Assembly (NCBI GenBank): GCA_001600095.1
Contig: BCIX01000001.1
Span: 4,179,198-4,243,197, forward strand
Source of the DNA: Bullera alba
Taxonomy: Eukaryota; Basidiomycota; Tremellomycetes; Tremellales; Bulleraceae
Direction: 5' to 3'
Length of the DNA stretch: 64,000 bases
Shown here piece after piece: positions 51,746 through 62,811 of this stretch. How positions within the stretch are numbered: position 1 is the first letter of the stretch; each line of letters starts with the position of its first letter. The notes below the pieces were generated by a model. It was not told the DNA's origin. It saw only the letters and a list, made by a program, of their open reading frames with translations, and did not search any database. Position numbers and translations under genes: made by a program.

Positions 51746-52305
51746 GATGCTTGAGCCCTCTCAGGCGTCAGGCGGTGGGTGGGCAGAGTATGAGTCGCGA
51801 GGATGTGCTGATCTGCACAATGTCTTGAGAACGGGCGGGTGCGTTCTCCAGCTCCCTTCTGCTTGTTTCGACGACGCAGATTGCTTCGTTGATGCCGATG
51901 CCTGGTAGTCACAGCAGTGAATGCGCTGGCAGATGTGTGAGGACGTTGGTGATATCAGTCTGCCTACGAACAACAACAAATCCAACCATGACTGCAGTTG
52001 GACTGCAGCCGGTCGGAGATGCTGGACAGCGGCTTATCACCCGCTAAGAGGAACAGGTTAATGCCTGACGTGGCAGAATGGGGCTCCAATTGCCACGTGG
52101 CTTTAGGCCGGATTGTACCCGACTCGCGACTGGCGACTCGCTGATCACCTCCACCCTCGCTCACCTCACTCGCCATACCGCAATCGTCCACTATCAAGCT
52201 ATCGTGCATGGCGGACACCCTTTGTCCTGCTTCACTCAACTCACCCACACAGTCTATCTTCACTGCGCTCCATCTGTCTTCCCTCATTTGCGCCAGCTGC
52301 TCGAG
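51746..52305. promoter_or_regulatory. Divergent promoter region, RPD3 / ClpX, with a GCCACGTGGC palindrome
   Basis: This 560-bp gap separates the two start codons. It contains the perfect 10-bp palindrome GCCACGTGGC at 52092-52101, which includes an E-box core. It lies about 205 bp upstream of the ClpX ATG. Binding of a bHLH factor is inferred. Confidence 0.4.
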
Positions 52306-54888
52306 ATGCTGCGGAGTCACGAGCTGCAGATCTTTCTAATAGCCCGGTCCGGCCGATTGGCCGCTCATGTCCGACACGCATCGTCCAGCAACAGTCGGTC
52401 ACCTCGCGATGTGAGTACTGCAGTGCCAGGCGCCTCCTATCGGTGGTCGTGCGAAGCTGACATAAGTCTTCAGCTCTACAATCATCTATCCCAATACATA
52501 GTAGGACAAGAACGGGCTAAAAAGGTGTTATCGGTGGCGTGAGTGTCGCTCTCAACCTCCACGCGTGATGTGATCCTCTGACATGACGCCTAGGGTATTC
52601 AACCACTATCAGCGAATCGCACCTTTAGTCGAGCCTCAATATGAGACCAAGGAGACCCCCTCGTATACGGACACAGCTTCACCACCTCAAAGGGGAACGC
52701 GGTCTAAAGCCTCGACAAGCCTGACTGCAGACATTCCACTGCCTCGCCCAGGGCATCCTACGTATTCCCTCCACAATGATTCCCGCTCTTTCAACCGGCC
52801 GCAATCTACCGAGCCACCTTCCCTCGATCCCTCTCGCGCCACTACAATAGACACTGATCCCACTCTTATACATGAACTGACGGCCGACACGAGGGAGAGG
52901 GAGTGGGGTGAGTGCTCCCGGGCTTGAATGTTCAGACTGAGCGCTGACAACGCAGTGACTACAACAGCACAAGATGGCTACTTCAATTCACGTCAGCCTC
53001 CACCCTTCACGCCCCTGTCCAAAGCCCTACGGAGACGCAGAACACCTCGCGTCGACGACGACATCATGTTTCCCGTTTCAGACAGCTCAACGTCGACATA
53101 CACAGACATCGGGAACATCGATGGTGAGATCGCTGAAAGAGTCAGGACATCTTCCATGGAAGACACGAAACCGACAGATGTGCCTCCATTCGCTCGTGTC
53201 CCTCCCCCAACACCCCTATTGCACGCTGAGTCAGACTCGAAATCGGAAGACGTTCAGGATTCGCGGCGGACAGTCGAGATCGAGAAGAGCAACGTCTTGA
53301 TGATGTAAGCATGGTTCAGTGGTGGTTCTACGAGGCTCCGCGCTGAAATAGGCCGCTAGTGGGCCGACTGGAACAGGAAAAACGTTAATGACGAAGACAT
53401 TAGCCCGGATCCTGAATGTACCATTTGCGTGAGTGAAGGGAAGATGGCCCGTAACTCATACTGACTACAAACAGGTCCTGCGATGCAACGACGTATACTT
53501 CTGCAGGATGTGAGCCACGTGTTGTTTGAGTGCTTTGAGTCGTCATACTCACCATCTCTAGATGTCGGAGAGGACGTGGAAAATTGTATCTTGCGGCTCC
53601 TACAAGCAGCGGAGTACGATGTTGCACGAGCCGAGTACGTTTCGTGCTCTGGTCTGGGTAATGACCTGCTGACGTTTGTGGCAGAGTTGGAATCATCCAC
53701 CTGGATGAGATTGACAAATTAGCCAGGAGAGGAGCGGGTGACGGCCTGGCCACATGGGGAGGAGGCAGAGACGTCGGAGGCGAAGGGGTACAGCAGGCAT
53801 TTCTCAGGCTGTTGGAAGGCACGACAGTCACCTTATCAGCCAAGCCACCCCCAATATCCTCCGGAGGCAGCGGCAGCAGTTCGCACAGTGGAAGCAACGG
53901 CTCCGGTTTCGGTCAGGGTAAAGATGGCTTGGACACCTGGGACGCTGGACCAATGAAGAGTGGCTTTGGGGCGCAACCGCCTCCGGGGATGTCGCCGAAG
54001 AAGGGAGTCAGAGACGGATTGCCTGGGTTCGGAGGGGGCAGCTCGTCTGGTACGTGATCAGTCAGTCATACCCGGATGAGGACTGATAGATAATTCGCAG
54101 GCGGTAAAGGAGAGACATTCGTCGTGGACACTTCCAACATCCTGTTCATTTGCTCTGGCGCATTTGTCGGACTGGAGAATCTAGTCAACTCGCGAATTGG
54201 CAAGGGGGTAAGCATGGAGTCAGGACAACGCACGCAGGTTTTAGCTGACTGTCCCTTTCTAGTCGATTGGATTCGGCGCAACCCTGCCACGGCCGCCTCC
54301 CGATTCTAGTGGGAAGCGTATAGCATCCGATGTAGATGGCCTCAAAGGCCTCTCCACGCCCGATCTCACGAATTACGGTCTGATACCGGAATTCCTAGGT
54401 CGTCTACCAATCATCTCCACGCTCCATCCACTATCCGTAGCAGATCTCATACGGATTCTGACGGAACCGCGCAACGCCCTGATCAAGCAGTATCAGGCCA
54501 TCTTCGAGTCCTACGGCTCAGAGCTGGTGTTCACACGGAAGGGTCTCGAGGCTATTGCCAACGAGGGTCTCAGTCGCGGTGGAGGTGCAAGAGGTCTGCG
54601 GGGGGTGTTGGAGGAGGTCCTCGCCGATGCGATGTTTGACGTCCCGGGCAGTGTGAGTCAATATACGTCGATCGTGGCTATGCGCTTACCCTAGACTGGC
54701 AGGGCGTGAGGTATTGCTTGGTGACGGAGGCAGTGGTGAAGAAGGAGAGAGAGGCGATATATTTCTCCAGAGGGCAGAAGTTCATGTGTGAGAGGGAAGC
54801 GGCCGAAGAGGATGGTACGTCGCCGCCACCCAATCCTGCCGATTGGGAGGATGCGGGCGAGGACGGCAAGATACGGGCGACGGGCTGA
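52306..54888 (+). CDS. Mitochondrial ClpX-type AAA+ unfoldase (Mcx1-like)
   Basis: I chose ATG 52306 because it opens a basic presequence ([20 protein letters not shown], then HVRHASSS) that leads straight into [20 protein letters not shown], the start of the ClpX AAA domain. The N-terminal zinc-binding domain of bacterial ClpX is absent, as in yeast Mcx1. Walker [16 protein letters not shown], pore loop AGYVGEDVEN, Walker [15 protein letters not shown] and sensor SRIGKG then SIGFGATL are intact, and the C-terminal [13 protein letters not shown] and [19 protein letters not shown] fit ClpX. Long Ser/Thr/Pro-rich insertions sit before Walker A (about 200 residues) and after EGTTVTLS. The stop is TGA at 54886-54888, about 710 residues in all. 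The IGF loop used to dock ClpP is kept. Confidence 0.92.
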
Positions 54889-55307
54889 GGGTGCTCGTCA
54901 TGTCGGAGTCGTTCGGCCATGGGGCATGGGAATGTGAATGTCTGTATTTGAGAAGCGCGTGTATGTATCATAGCCTTTGTACTGCATAGAAGCATGGAGG
55001 GGTATGGCGTCGGAATCTCGCTTGCGACTCTCAGAGATGGTCGGAGCTCACTAGCGCTCACTTGCGACGTGTATAACCCATGGGAAGCGATGTTCTCCTT
55101 TGAGGCGGTCGTACTTTGAGCGGCACACCGAGTCTGCAGGCTACTTTGAAGCGTTTGAGACTGAATCAAGGTGAACAAAGGGTTGACGACTCATGATAAG
55201 GCTACGAGGGTATAAGTAGGCTGGGAGAAGGAGTCACCCAATAACAATATCTATAGCTCCAGATCCAGCACACTCAACCGCAATCTACATCACGAGTTAC
55301 CGCAATC
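54889..55307. other. Intergenic region upstream of the small unknown gene
   Basis: A gap of 419 bp. A GGTATAAGTAGG TATA-like element lies at about 55209. No other feature is seen. Confidence 0.4.
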
Positions 55308-55863
55308 ATGTCTTTGGCCGTACGAAGTCTTTGTACCCTGGGTAAATCGCTCATCGATGCCTCCAGGAGCTGTGACAACAACCCCAACCTCCCGGTAAGC
55401 TGGAACAGCTATCTTAGCAGCCTGCCTCCTCTTTCTCCCACAACATTGGATCTTGAAGACGGAGCTTGCCCACCTACGGATGGACTCGATGTACCGGCTC
55501 AACTGATGAGAATGTCAACCTTGGAGATCGACCAGGGCGGCGTGACCGGCCCCTCTTACCAAATTGGCAACATCCTCGACATTCTCCAGGATGTCAATGA
55601 AAGTTCTGATGGAGAGACGCCGGGCGGAGACAATTGCTCCAGACTGGCTGAACACGCCTTCAGTCTTGCCAGGGACTTGGACACCGTGGCTCCAGAATTC
55701 TCGTGAGTCATAAGATGCTACGCGGGGAGTTGCGTGTACGGGCTAAGCACATCAAGTTAGGGACATCTTCGTGCCGAAATCACACTTCAACGAGCTCCTA
55801 CGATCGCACAGTTCCATCAGCGCAAAGTACAAGACTCACATGGAGTCCTGCAGCAGCAACTAA
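55308..55863 (+). CDS. Small unrecognised protein, two exons
   Basis: Exons 55308-55702 and 55761-55863 give 165 residues. Reading through the intron would stop early at the TGA inside GTGAGT. Splicing instead continues as SDIFVPKSHFNELLRSHSS and ends at TAA 55861-55863, which gives a more complete-looking frame. The protein is mildly acidic and has Cys at several positions (RSLCTLG, SRSCDNN, DGACPPT, DNCSRLA, MESCSSN). Helical patches are ISYQIG-like (SYQIGNILDILQDV) and CSRLAEHAFSLARDL. No signal peptide and no known family are seen. Confidence 0.6.
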
Positions 55864-55979
55864 GAGGTCAGAGATATGTTCCCTCGTACCGCCGTTGGTC
55901 ACTGAGGAAGACGCGTATGCATTAGCGTGAGATCGATCACCTCCCCGGTGCGGAGCTACCGCATCCGGTCGCGTCTCGG

Positions 55980-58725
55980 TCATGATGTAGGACTGATCAG
56001 TCCTTCCTTCTCTTCTGCCGAAAGGCCGCTCGACTGTCCTACCCGTTTCGCCCTGGTCTCGGCGTCCTTCCTCGCCCTTCTTGCCTCTAGATACTTCTCT
56101 CTTTCGCCCTCAGACAAGTCGGCCAGCGTTCTTGCGGGCCTCTTGCTTGACCTTTCAGGGGTTTCCGGACCAGGTTTTGCTGCAGTGTCGTCTCCTCGAG
56201 TTCGCGTGGGAGTCCTGTCTTTGGGTTTCGCGTCTGCCTTGGCCTTGGCCTCCTTCTGGGCTTTGGCCTTGAGGTATCGCTCCTTCTGCTCGGCCGTCAG
56301 ATCGTTCATCGTCAATGGGCCTTTGACCCCAGTCAGGGTGTCTGACGACACCTTGTCTTTGTTACCCGTACTTGTGGGTGATTCATCCTTTACTGCCCGC
56401 TCCGCTTCAGCAATTCTTCTCAGTATCTCGCTGGAAGACGATGCTTTTGGTGGATGGTCTCGAGCTACAGTATCGCTTGGTCTGGCCTTCCGAGCCTCTC
56501 GCATCTCATCAGTTGAGGGCTGTGACTTCTCGCGGGGTCTGTCGGGTGTGGGATCTGGGGGAGGGCGACTGGATCTAGCTGCAGAGCCGGTAGTGCTCGT
56601 GTCTGATGTCGACGCCCTTTGACTCTTGCCGGAGTCATGTTTCTGGATGTACTGGTACACAAAGAAAGCCATCAAAAGGAACGCCAGCTGCTCATGCACT
56701 GTAGACCATCCCCGTCAGCTCCTTCGGGCTTTGCAACATGCCGTTTCAGGCTTTACTGACCCATGTACAGCAGACAACAGAGCAATCCCTGACTGACGAA
56801 TGTCGCTTTCTGTCTTCCCCATTCAGCGCTGTTGCAGGTCTTTGACTTACAGTTTAGGATCGATCGCGATCGCCGAAGGGGGTTTAGAGCTACTTGCGCC
56901 CTTGGCTTTGGCTTCGGCCGCTGCTTTGGCTTTAGCCCTCTCCTTCTCTTTCTCCTTGGCTTCCGCTTCTGCTTTGGCTTTCAACTTTGCCCTCTCCTTC
57001 TCCTTGTCTCGATCCTTCGCCTTGCCAGCATCGTCGTCTCTCGACTTGAGATCCGCTTTGGCTTTGTCACTTGGAGTGCTACTACCGTCACCGCCAGCAC
57101 TACGACCTGTCGACTTTGCGTTCTCCTCCTTAGTCATCGGGACCTTCTCCGTAGTTGTCGCAGTTGTCGTCTCTGCCGAGGACTTGGTACCACCCTCTGG
57201 ATCCGCTTCACTACTCGTCTTCTCCTTGGTCACAGTCGTAGTAACCTCTTTCTCTTCCGGCTCATCCCCCTCTGGAGCTTTCGGCACCGGAGGCGGTGCC
57301 ATCATATGATCCACGTTCTTCGGGACATTGTCGAACCAGAGATTGTGTCGTGGGTGATGGGGTTTGGGGTGGAGACCATGAGGGAAGGGGATCAGGGAGG
57401 GTTTGTGTCCTCGCATGGTGAGAAAGTAGTTGTGATGGATGTTCTTGTGCTGCCGGGGTTTCTTCTTTGATTTCTTCAAGGCCGACTTGAGTGGTCTGTA
57501 ATCACCAGCCATGAGGGGATCAGTGTCCGTATCTGGGTCAGTGGCAGAGCCATCCGAGGCATCTGGAGAAGAAGGCGAGGGTTTTGACCCTGAGGTCTCC
57601 GAGTGTGCGGTCTTGTCACCGGAAGCCTTGGAAGCCGATGTAGCACCAGCTGGAGTTACAGTTCTTGATCTCGGTCGCTCACCCTCCATGCGCTCTTTGC
57701 CTTTGGGACTGATGACATGTCAGCGCTGAAATTGAGATCTCGCTCGAGTCACAGCTCACCTGTTTGGTCCGGGATCCCTGGTCCCGCTCACTGTAGCGGT
57801 CGGCATCGAGCCATCTTTACCGACGTTGCTGGCTTTAACCCCCTCTGTGGACTTGGTCTTCGTCGCCTCACCTGAAGTAGACTTGGCCTCTTTCCTCTTC
57901 TCCCTCTCTTTTTCCTTCGCCTTGGCCAACTCGGCCTCTCTGAGCTTCTCCTTCTGACTCCTCCTCAACCTCTCCTTCTCCTCAGCAGTAATATTCCCAC
58001 TGGACGCCTTCGCAGCAGCTCGTATCGCCTCTGCATCCGATTTCACCTCTGGATCTCTGGCCCTCGACGACGGCCGGTCTGGGTCAGGCGCTGGTCGTCC
58101 GGTGTTTGGTGTACGATCCTGCCATGGCGGCCAGAACAGATTCCAGGAGGTCTTCAAGCGATTCTTCAAGCTGTGCGGGATGAGCATGACGACTACGTTG
58201 ATAACAAGGGCTATTGTCACCAAGGTCAATGGGTCCGGGGTCAGTCTCTTCAGTAGGGATTGAATCGTTGTCATCAGAGTGACGGGGTCAGTGGCTTGAG
58301 CGAGAGACGAGACATCCTTGACCACAGCCGGGATATCGACACTTGTCGACGTGGTGGAGGTCTCGTTGGATGACGGCGTCGAACTTGATGGATCGACAGG
58401 AGCTTCAGACCACAGATTTGGCGGTGCTTGCATTGCTACCGTCCATTCAGATGTCAGTGCGATCCGATCCAAATGGCTGAGAATTTGGAGCACTCACCTA
58501 GCCCAATCACCACCACTGCAGTGACCGCCTGCTCCAACGGTCCGAAGATCCTATAAGATCCATATCAGCTTAAATACAGGCTCAACTCTTGTGTATCACT
58601 GACCTGTCGCTGTCCCCGCGAATCCAGCCATTGAGGCTTTCGGCCAGGCGGGTTTGATAATGGGGAATCAGAGCTAGTGGCTGCAGAAATGCTGGGAGGG
58701 GTGGAAAAGCGAATGGCAGCGCCAT
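55980..58725 (-). CDS. Unrecognised multi-pass membrane protein with long charged single-helix regions
   Basis: Six exons join in frame from the ATG at 58725-58723 to TGA at 55980, about 800 residues. Exon 1 starts MALPFAFPPLPAFLQPLALIP. Hydrophobic segments are IFGPLEQAVTAVVVIGLAMQ, LTLVTIALVINVVVMLIP and, late in the protein, LLCCLLYMVHEQLAFLLMAF. Between and after these are Lys/Arg/Glu/Ala-dense runs (EREKRKEAKS, KAKDRDKEKERAKLKAKAEA, KERYLKAKAQKEAKAKADAK) that look like long single alpha-helices. A conserved-looking basic/His patch (HKNIHHNYFLTMRGHKP) lies in the middle. A membrane-tethering or organelle-spacing role would fit, but no family is recognised. Repeated EEKERLRR / EQKERYL / GEREKYLE elements recur at the C-terminus. 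Confidence 0.7.
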
Positions 58726-59026
58726 GGCGGTAGTTTCGATATGGAGGATGCCACTACACCATTGACGAGCTCAACGTACAATGCGTAGGTGCTCTAAACT
58801 TCGCCCCGCCGTCTGCCCAGTCGTTGGGCGGTTGATCAAAGGAGGGTTCAGCAAAGGATCTTTACAAGGTTAGCTGATGATCCCGAGCAGTGTCCAAACG
58901 CCGACGAGGCAGGCGCATATTGCTACATGGATTGCTGACATGCTACGAATAGGTAACTTATTATGGGTGTTCGTCCAACGCGTGAAAAGCTCACTCCGCT
59001 ACTTGTACTTGGCTTCTTCCATGCAC
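58726..59026. other. Short intergenic region
   Basis: A gap of 301 bp holds the promoter of the membrane-protein gene and the 3' flank of the transporter. Nothing else is seen. Confidence 0.4.
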
Positions 59027-61239
59027 TCAAACCATCTCGGACCTCTTCTCGCCAGTCATAGCGGCTCCTTTACCCTGGTTGCCCTCTTTGTGCTGGATGT
59101 CCTGGGCGACCTTGTCGAGACCGATCTGCTTGGCGACTCGCTCTCGTCGAGCTCGGTCCTCGGCACCAGACTGGTCCTTGAAGATGGCGTCGACCTCCTC
59201 GAGGGAGAGACCCTTGAGCTCGGGCAGGATGACAGTGGCGTAGATGAAACCGCAGATACAGAAGCACATGAAGACGATGTACGTCTTGTAGCCAATGTTG
59301 GTGATCATGACTGGGGTGACCTCGGCAACGGTAAAGTCTGGAAACGGTGTTAGGACTGTTCCGACTCTGCTGTAACGCCCAACTCACTCATGATCCAGTT
59401 GACAGCCGACGAAATTGACATTCCCTTGGCTCGCATGTCAAGAGGGAAGACCTCGGCAGACACGACCCAGGCAAGAGGACCCCAGGTAACGGCGAACCAG
59501 ACAATGTACCAGTAGATCATGAAAACGGCACCGTTACCAGCAGCTTTGTTGGCAAAGTTCCTGTCACCACCGTAAACAGCGATGATGGCGGCGATGGTAG
59601 CGTGCGAGACAGCCATGTTGAACTCTCCGATGGCAAGCATGGGCTTTCGGCCGAACTGGGATAGATCAGGTCAGCTTTGCCAGTTTTGACTGTATTGCGA
59701 ATAACTCACGTTGTCAACGAACAAGACAGCTGGGATAGTGAAGACGAAGTTGACAATACCAACGACACCAGTGGCGAGAAGAGGCACGGTGCCTCCACTG
59801 AGACCGACCTGGGCGAAGATGGTGGGGGCGTAATAGATAATGGCTGCGAATCGCATCAGTTCAGGTCTTCACTTCATGCCGTAGACCACACTCACCGTTG
59901 ATACCAGTCCATTGCTGCAGACCCTGGGCGGTGGCACCAAGCATGAGTCGGTGGAGAAGTGGCTTGGTGGTGAAGAGTCTTTTGTACTCGAGCATAGTGA
60001 CTCGGAAAGTGACTTTGTCCATACCGTATCGCTCCTTGGCAGCCTCGACCTCGACCAGTCGCTCGGCCTGGAGAGCTCGGAACTCGTACTAAGCGAGTCG
60101 GATCAGCTTCGGCTCAGTGAAAGAGTCGCATATCCGCTCACCTGGACCTCTGGGGTGGATCCGTCAGCCGATCGGAGGTAGGCAAGAGTGTCGAGGGCTT
60201 CCTCCTCTCGGCCCCTGAGCATGAGCCATCGTGGAGAGTATGGCAGCCAGATGACACCGACACAGAGGATGAGGGCTGGGACGAGCTGAATACCGAGGGG
60301 CACCCGCCACGCAGCACTGCTTTGGTTGGGGTAGGTCGTCCCGCCAATGTAGTTGGTTCCGTAGGCGATCCAGTAGGAGACAAGGATACCGACTGGTCTC
60401 AGATGTCAGCTCGAGCCAGGCATGAGGACGATGATGACGACGTTTGGACTCACAGGTGATAGCGAGTTGCTGGAGAGCGACAAGCGATCCTCGGATACCT
60501 GGAGGTGCGAGCTCGGCATTGTACATGGGGACAAGCATCGAAAGAGCTCCCACACCGAGACCTCCAATGAATCGACCAGCTGAGTCATCATCAATGGACG
60601 GCCTTATGGCTGCAGAGCGCTCATCGCTCACCGTAAATGCAGCCGACGTTGCCGTTGGCTCCAGTCTGAACAGCGGTTCCGATCATGAAGATTACACACC
60701 AACCGGAGATGGAGTACTGATCGGAGAATTAGCCAAATCACCGGGCGTTTCATCCTGGTGACTCACTTTTCTAGAGTAGATATCGGCGAGAGGACCGGCC
60801 ATCAGAGAGCCGACAAAGGCACCCAATTCGAGAATGGCAGTGAGCAGACCTTTGACTTGAGCACCTTTCCAGTTGGGGTTGACACCGTTGGCCGGGTCAT
60901 TGCCAATGTATTGGAGTAGCTAAGAAGCCAATTGTCAGCAGGCCTCTTCGGCTCCTCCGCGACCGCACTCACTGTCTCAGGATACCTGAAAACGAACTCT
61001 TCCATGACCTGGACTTGTCCGAACACTCCCTGATGATAAAAATCAGCATATAGCACTTCTTGGAACGCCTACAGCCTTAAACCGCGCACCTGATTGTATC
61101 CGTACAACACTCCACCTAACGAAGCAAACATAGTGATCAGGATGATCTTGCCGTTCTTGAAGAGACCTCGCCATCCTTGGTTTTGTGATTGTGTGAGGAG
61201 TGCGTCGAATTCGCCGCCTGAAGCGCCGCCGCCACCCAT
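59027..61239 (-). CDS. MFS sugar transporter
   Basis: This is a plasma-membrane sugar porter of the major facilitator superfamily, about 570 residues with about 12 membrane segments. It starts MGGGGASGGEFDALL (ATG 61239-61237). Diagnostic elements are ASLGGVLYGYNQGVFGQV (first segment), GSLMAGPLADIYSRKYSI (loop 2-3), GRFIGGLGVGALSMLVPMYNAELAP (sugar-transporter signature), WLPYSPRWLMLRGREEEALDTL, LGATAQGLQQWTGINAIIYYAPTIF, GRKPMLAIGEF, and WVVSAEVFPLDMRAKGMS. QQWTGIN is typical of hexose-type transporters. The C-tail is charged (EDRARRERVAKQIGL). The substrate cannot be assigned from sequence; hexose, disaccharide or quinate-type carriers remain possible. About ten short introns interrupt it. 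Confidence 0.93.
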
Positions 61240-62811
61240 TGTTGATGATTGTTTTGTGTCGGGATTGAGGTGTGTCGTAGTCGAGTGGTGGTGGTGAGAG
61301 AAGGAGAAGAAGGGGAAGATCGGGCGACGACGTGCTGGTCTTATATGGTCTTCGGACGGGTGAGGGGGTAGTTTCGAGGGCGGACGTCAGACCAGGTCAG
61401 ACCCTCGTAATCCGCTTTCCACAAGCCCCGTTCCTGCTCCGCGGGGGTTTACGCTGCCCTTCCCGGTGCTCTCGGTGCTCTCGACTGGGACCAAACGGGC
61501 GACTCTGGGTGACTCTGGGAGCACTGGGTCCTCAAAGGGGGAATGTGAGGGGAAGCAAGGAGCACAACCGAGGAACGAGATCACCTCGTCTCCCGAATTT
61601 GGTTTCAATCGAATTTCCCGCACGCGGCTTGTGTCATCGGATATGACGTCGTCGGTGAGTTTGTTCTAAAAACCAATGCTAAATTCGGTCACTTGGGCTC
61701 TGGGCTTCCACCTCGGTCCTCTATGCTTTGAGCCCGATTTCCGACGTTGGCGGCCAGGTGACCTCGACCGGATGCGTACTCCTTGGATGCATATTGGATG
61801 ACGTCTTTGGCGCACACGTCGGTGGTCTGCTTGTGACTCGTGACCACGACCGGCTGAACCGAACTCCGTTGCTTGTGGCAGTGAGGCAAGGTGAGGCATC
61901 GCTGGATGCACTGATTCTTGAACCAGCTTGAACCCTCTTGAACCGCTCTCTCGACGACCTCCCCATCGTTACATCGAGATCCTCTTCACTCTCGTTCACG
62001 AGGTCGCAAGGATCCACCCTGAGATCTATGTCAAGCGAGTGTGAAAAGCGGCAATGGCATGAGAAACCCTGACCTCGTCCTGAAAGAACCAAATACAGAC
62101 AACTGACAGCAACAATTCACTCGGAGAAGGCCGGGGAGTCCTCGCGGCCAAGAACAACAGGCCACTCGTCCAAGACCACCCATGCGCGAATTAGCAGGGA
62201 TTAGCACGCTCTCGTCAGTACCAAGGACTGTCCAAGGAGGTCCAAGGCGGTACTCCGAGGTGGACACCTGCCTACACCAGCCTACACCTGCCGACGCAGC
62301 GTATCGGTCGGAAAGCGTCCCAAGCCACGCAGCCAATGGGCAGCCACGGAGATGCTTATTTGATATCTGCCGCCGATGCCGCCGGCAGGTACTGCAAGCC
62401 TTGCCGTTTCAGGAAATATCGACATCCCGTCCTCCGAATCTGCAGGAGGCGATTGGTATCGTGAGAGATCGTGAGGGCTGGTGAGTGCTAATAGTGAGTG
62501 CATCAGCTTACGAAGTGCTTACGAACACACAGGATGCGCATGGATCTTGTCATCTTGGCAGTGCAAGCGACCCAGATTTGTCCCAAGCTCGGCCGACGGC
62601 ATCTCATCTTTCGGACACGGAGGACACTGGGGGACACGCTGGGACACGAAACAGCTGACTTTCGCACCCGCATGCCCGCAGTCGATCCTAATTCCTAGTT
62701 GTCCCGACATATCCCAGCAGTCCCAGCAGGTCCCAGCGCCGGGGCGCCCCGTCCACACGGGGCAGACTTCTCCACGCGAGCGATCCCATCCTATGTCTAA
62801 CAATAGCCACA
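61240..62811. other. Long intergenic region with clusters of short direct repeats
   Basis: About 1.57 kb have no supported gene. Instead, short words recur in tight clusters: GGTGCTCTCG at 61460-61480, TGACTCTGGG at 61500-61520, CTTGAACC three times at 61917-61942, CCAAGG-type words at 62220-62250, CAGCCTACAC at 62277-62290, GGGACAC-type words at 62620-62650, and GTCCCAGCA at 62715-62740. The transporter promoter lies at its left end. Confidence 0.5.
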
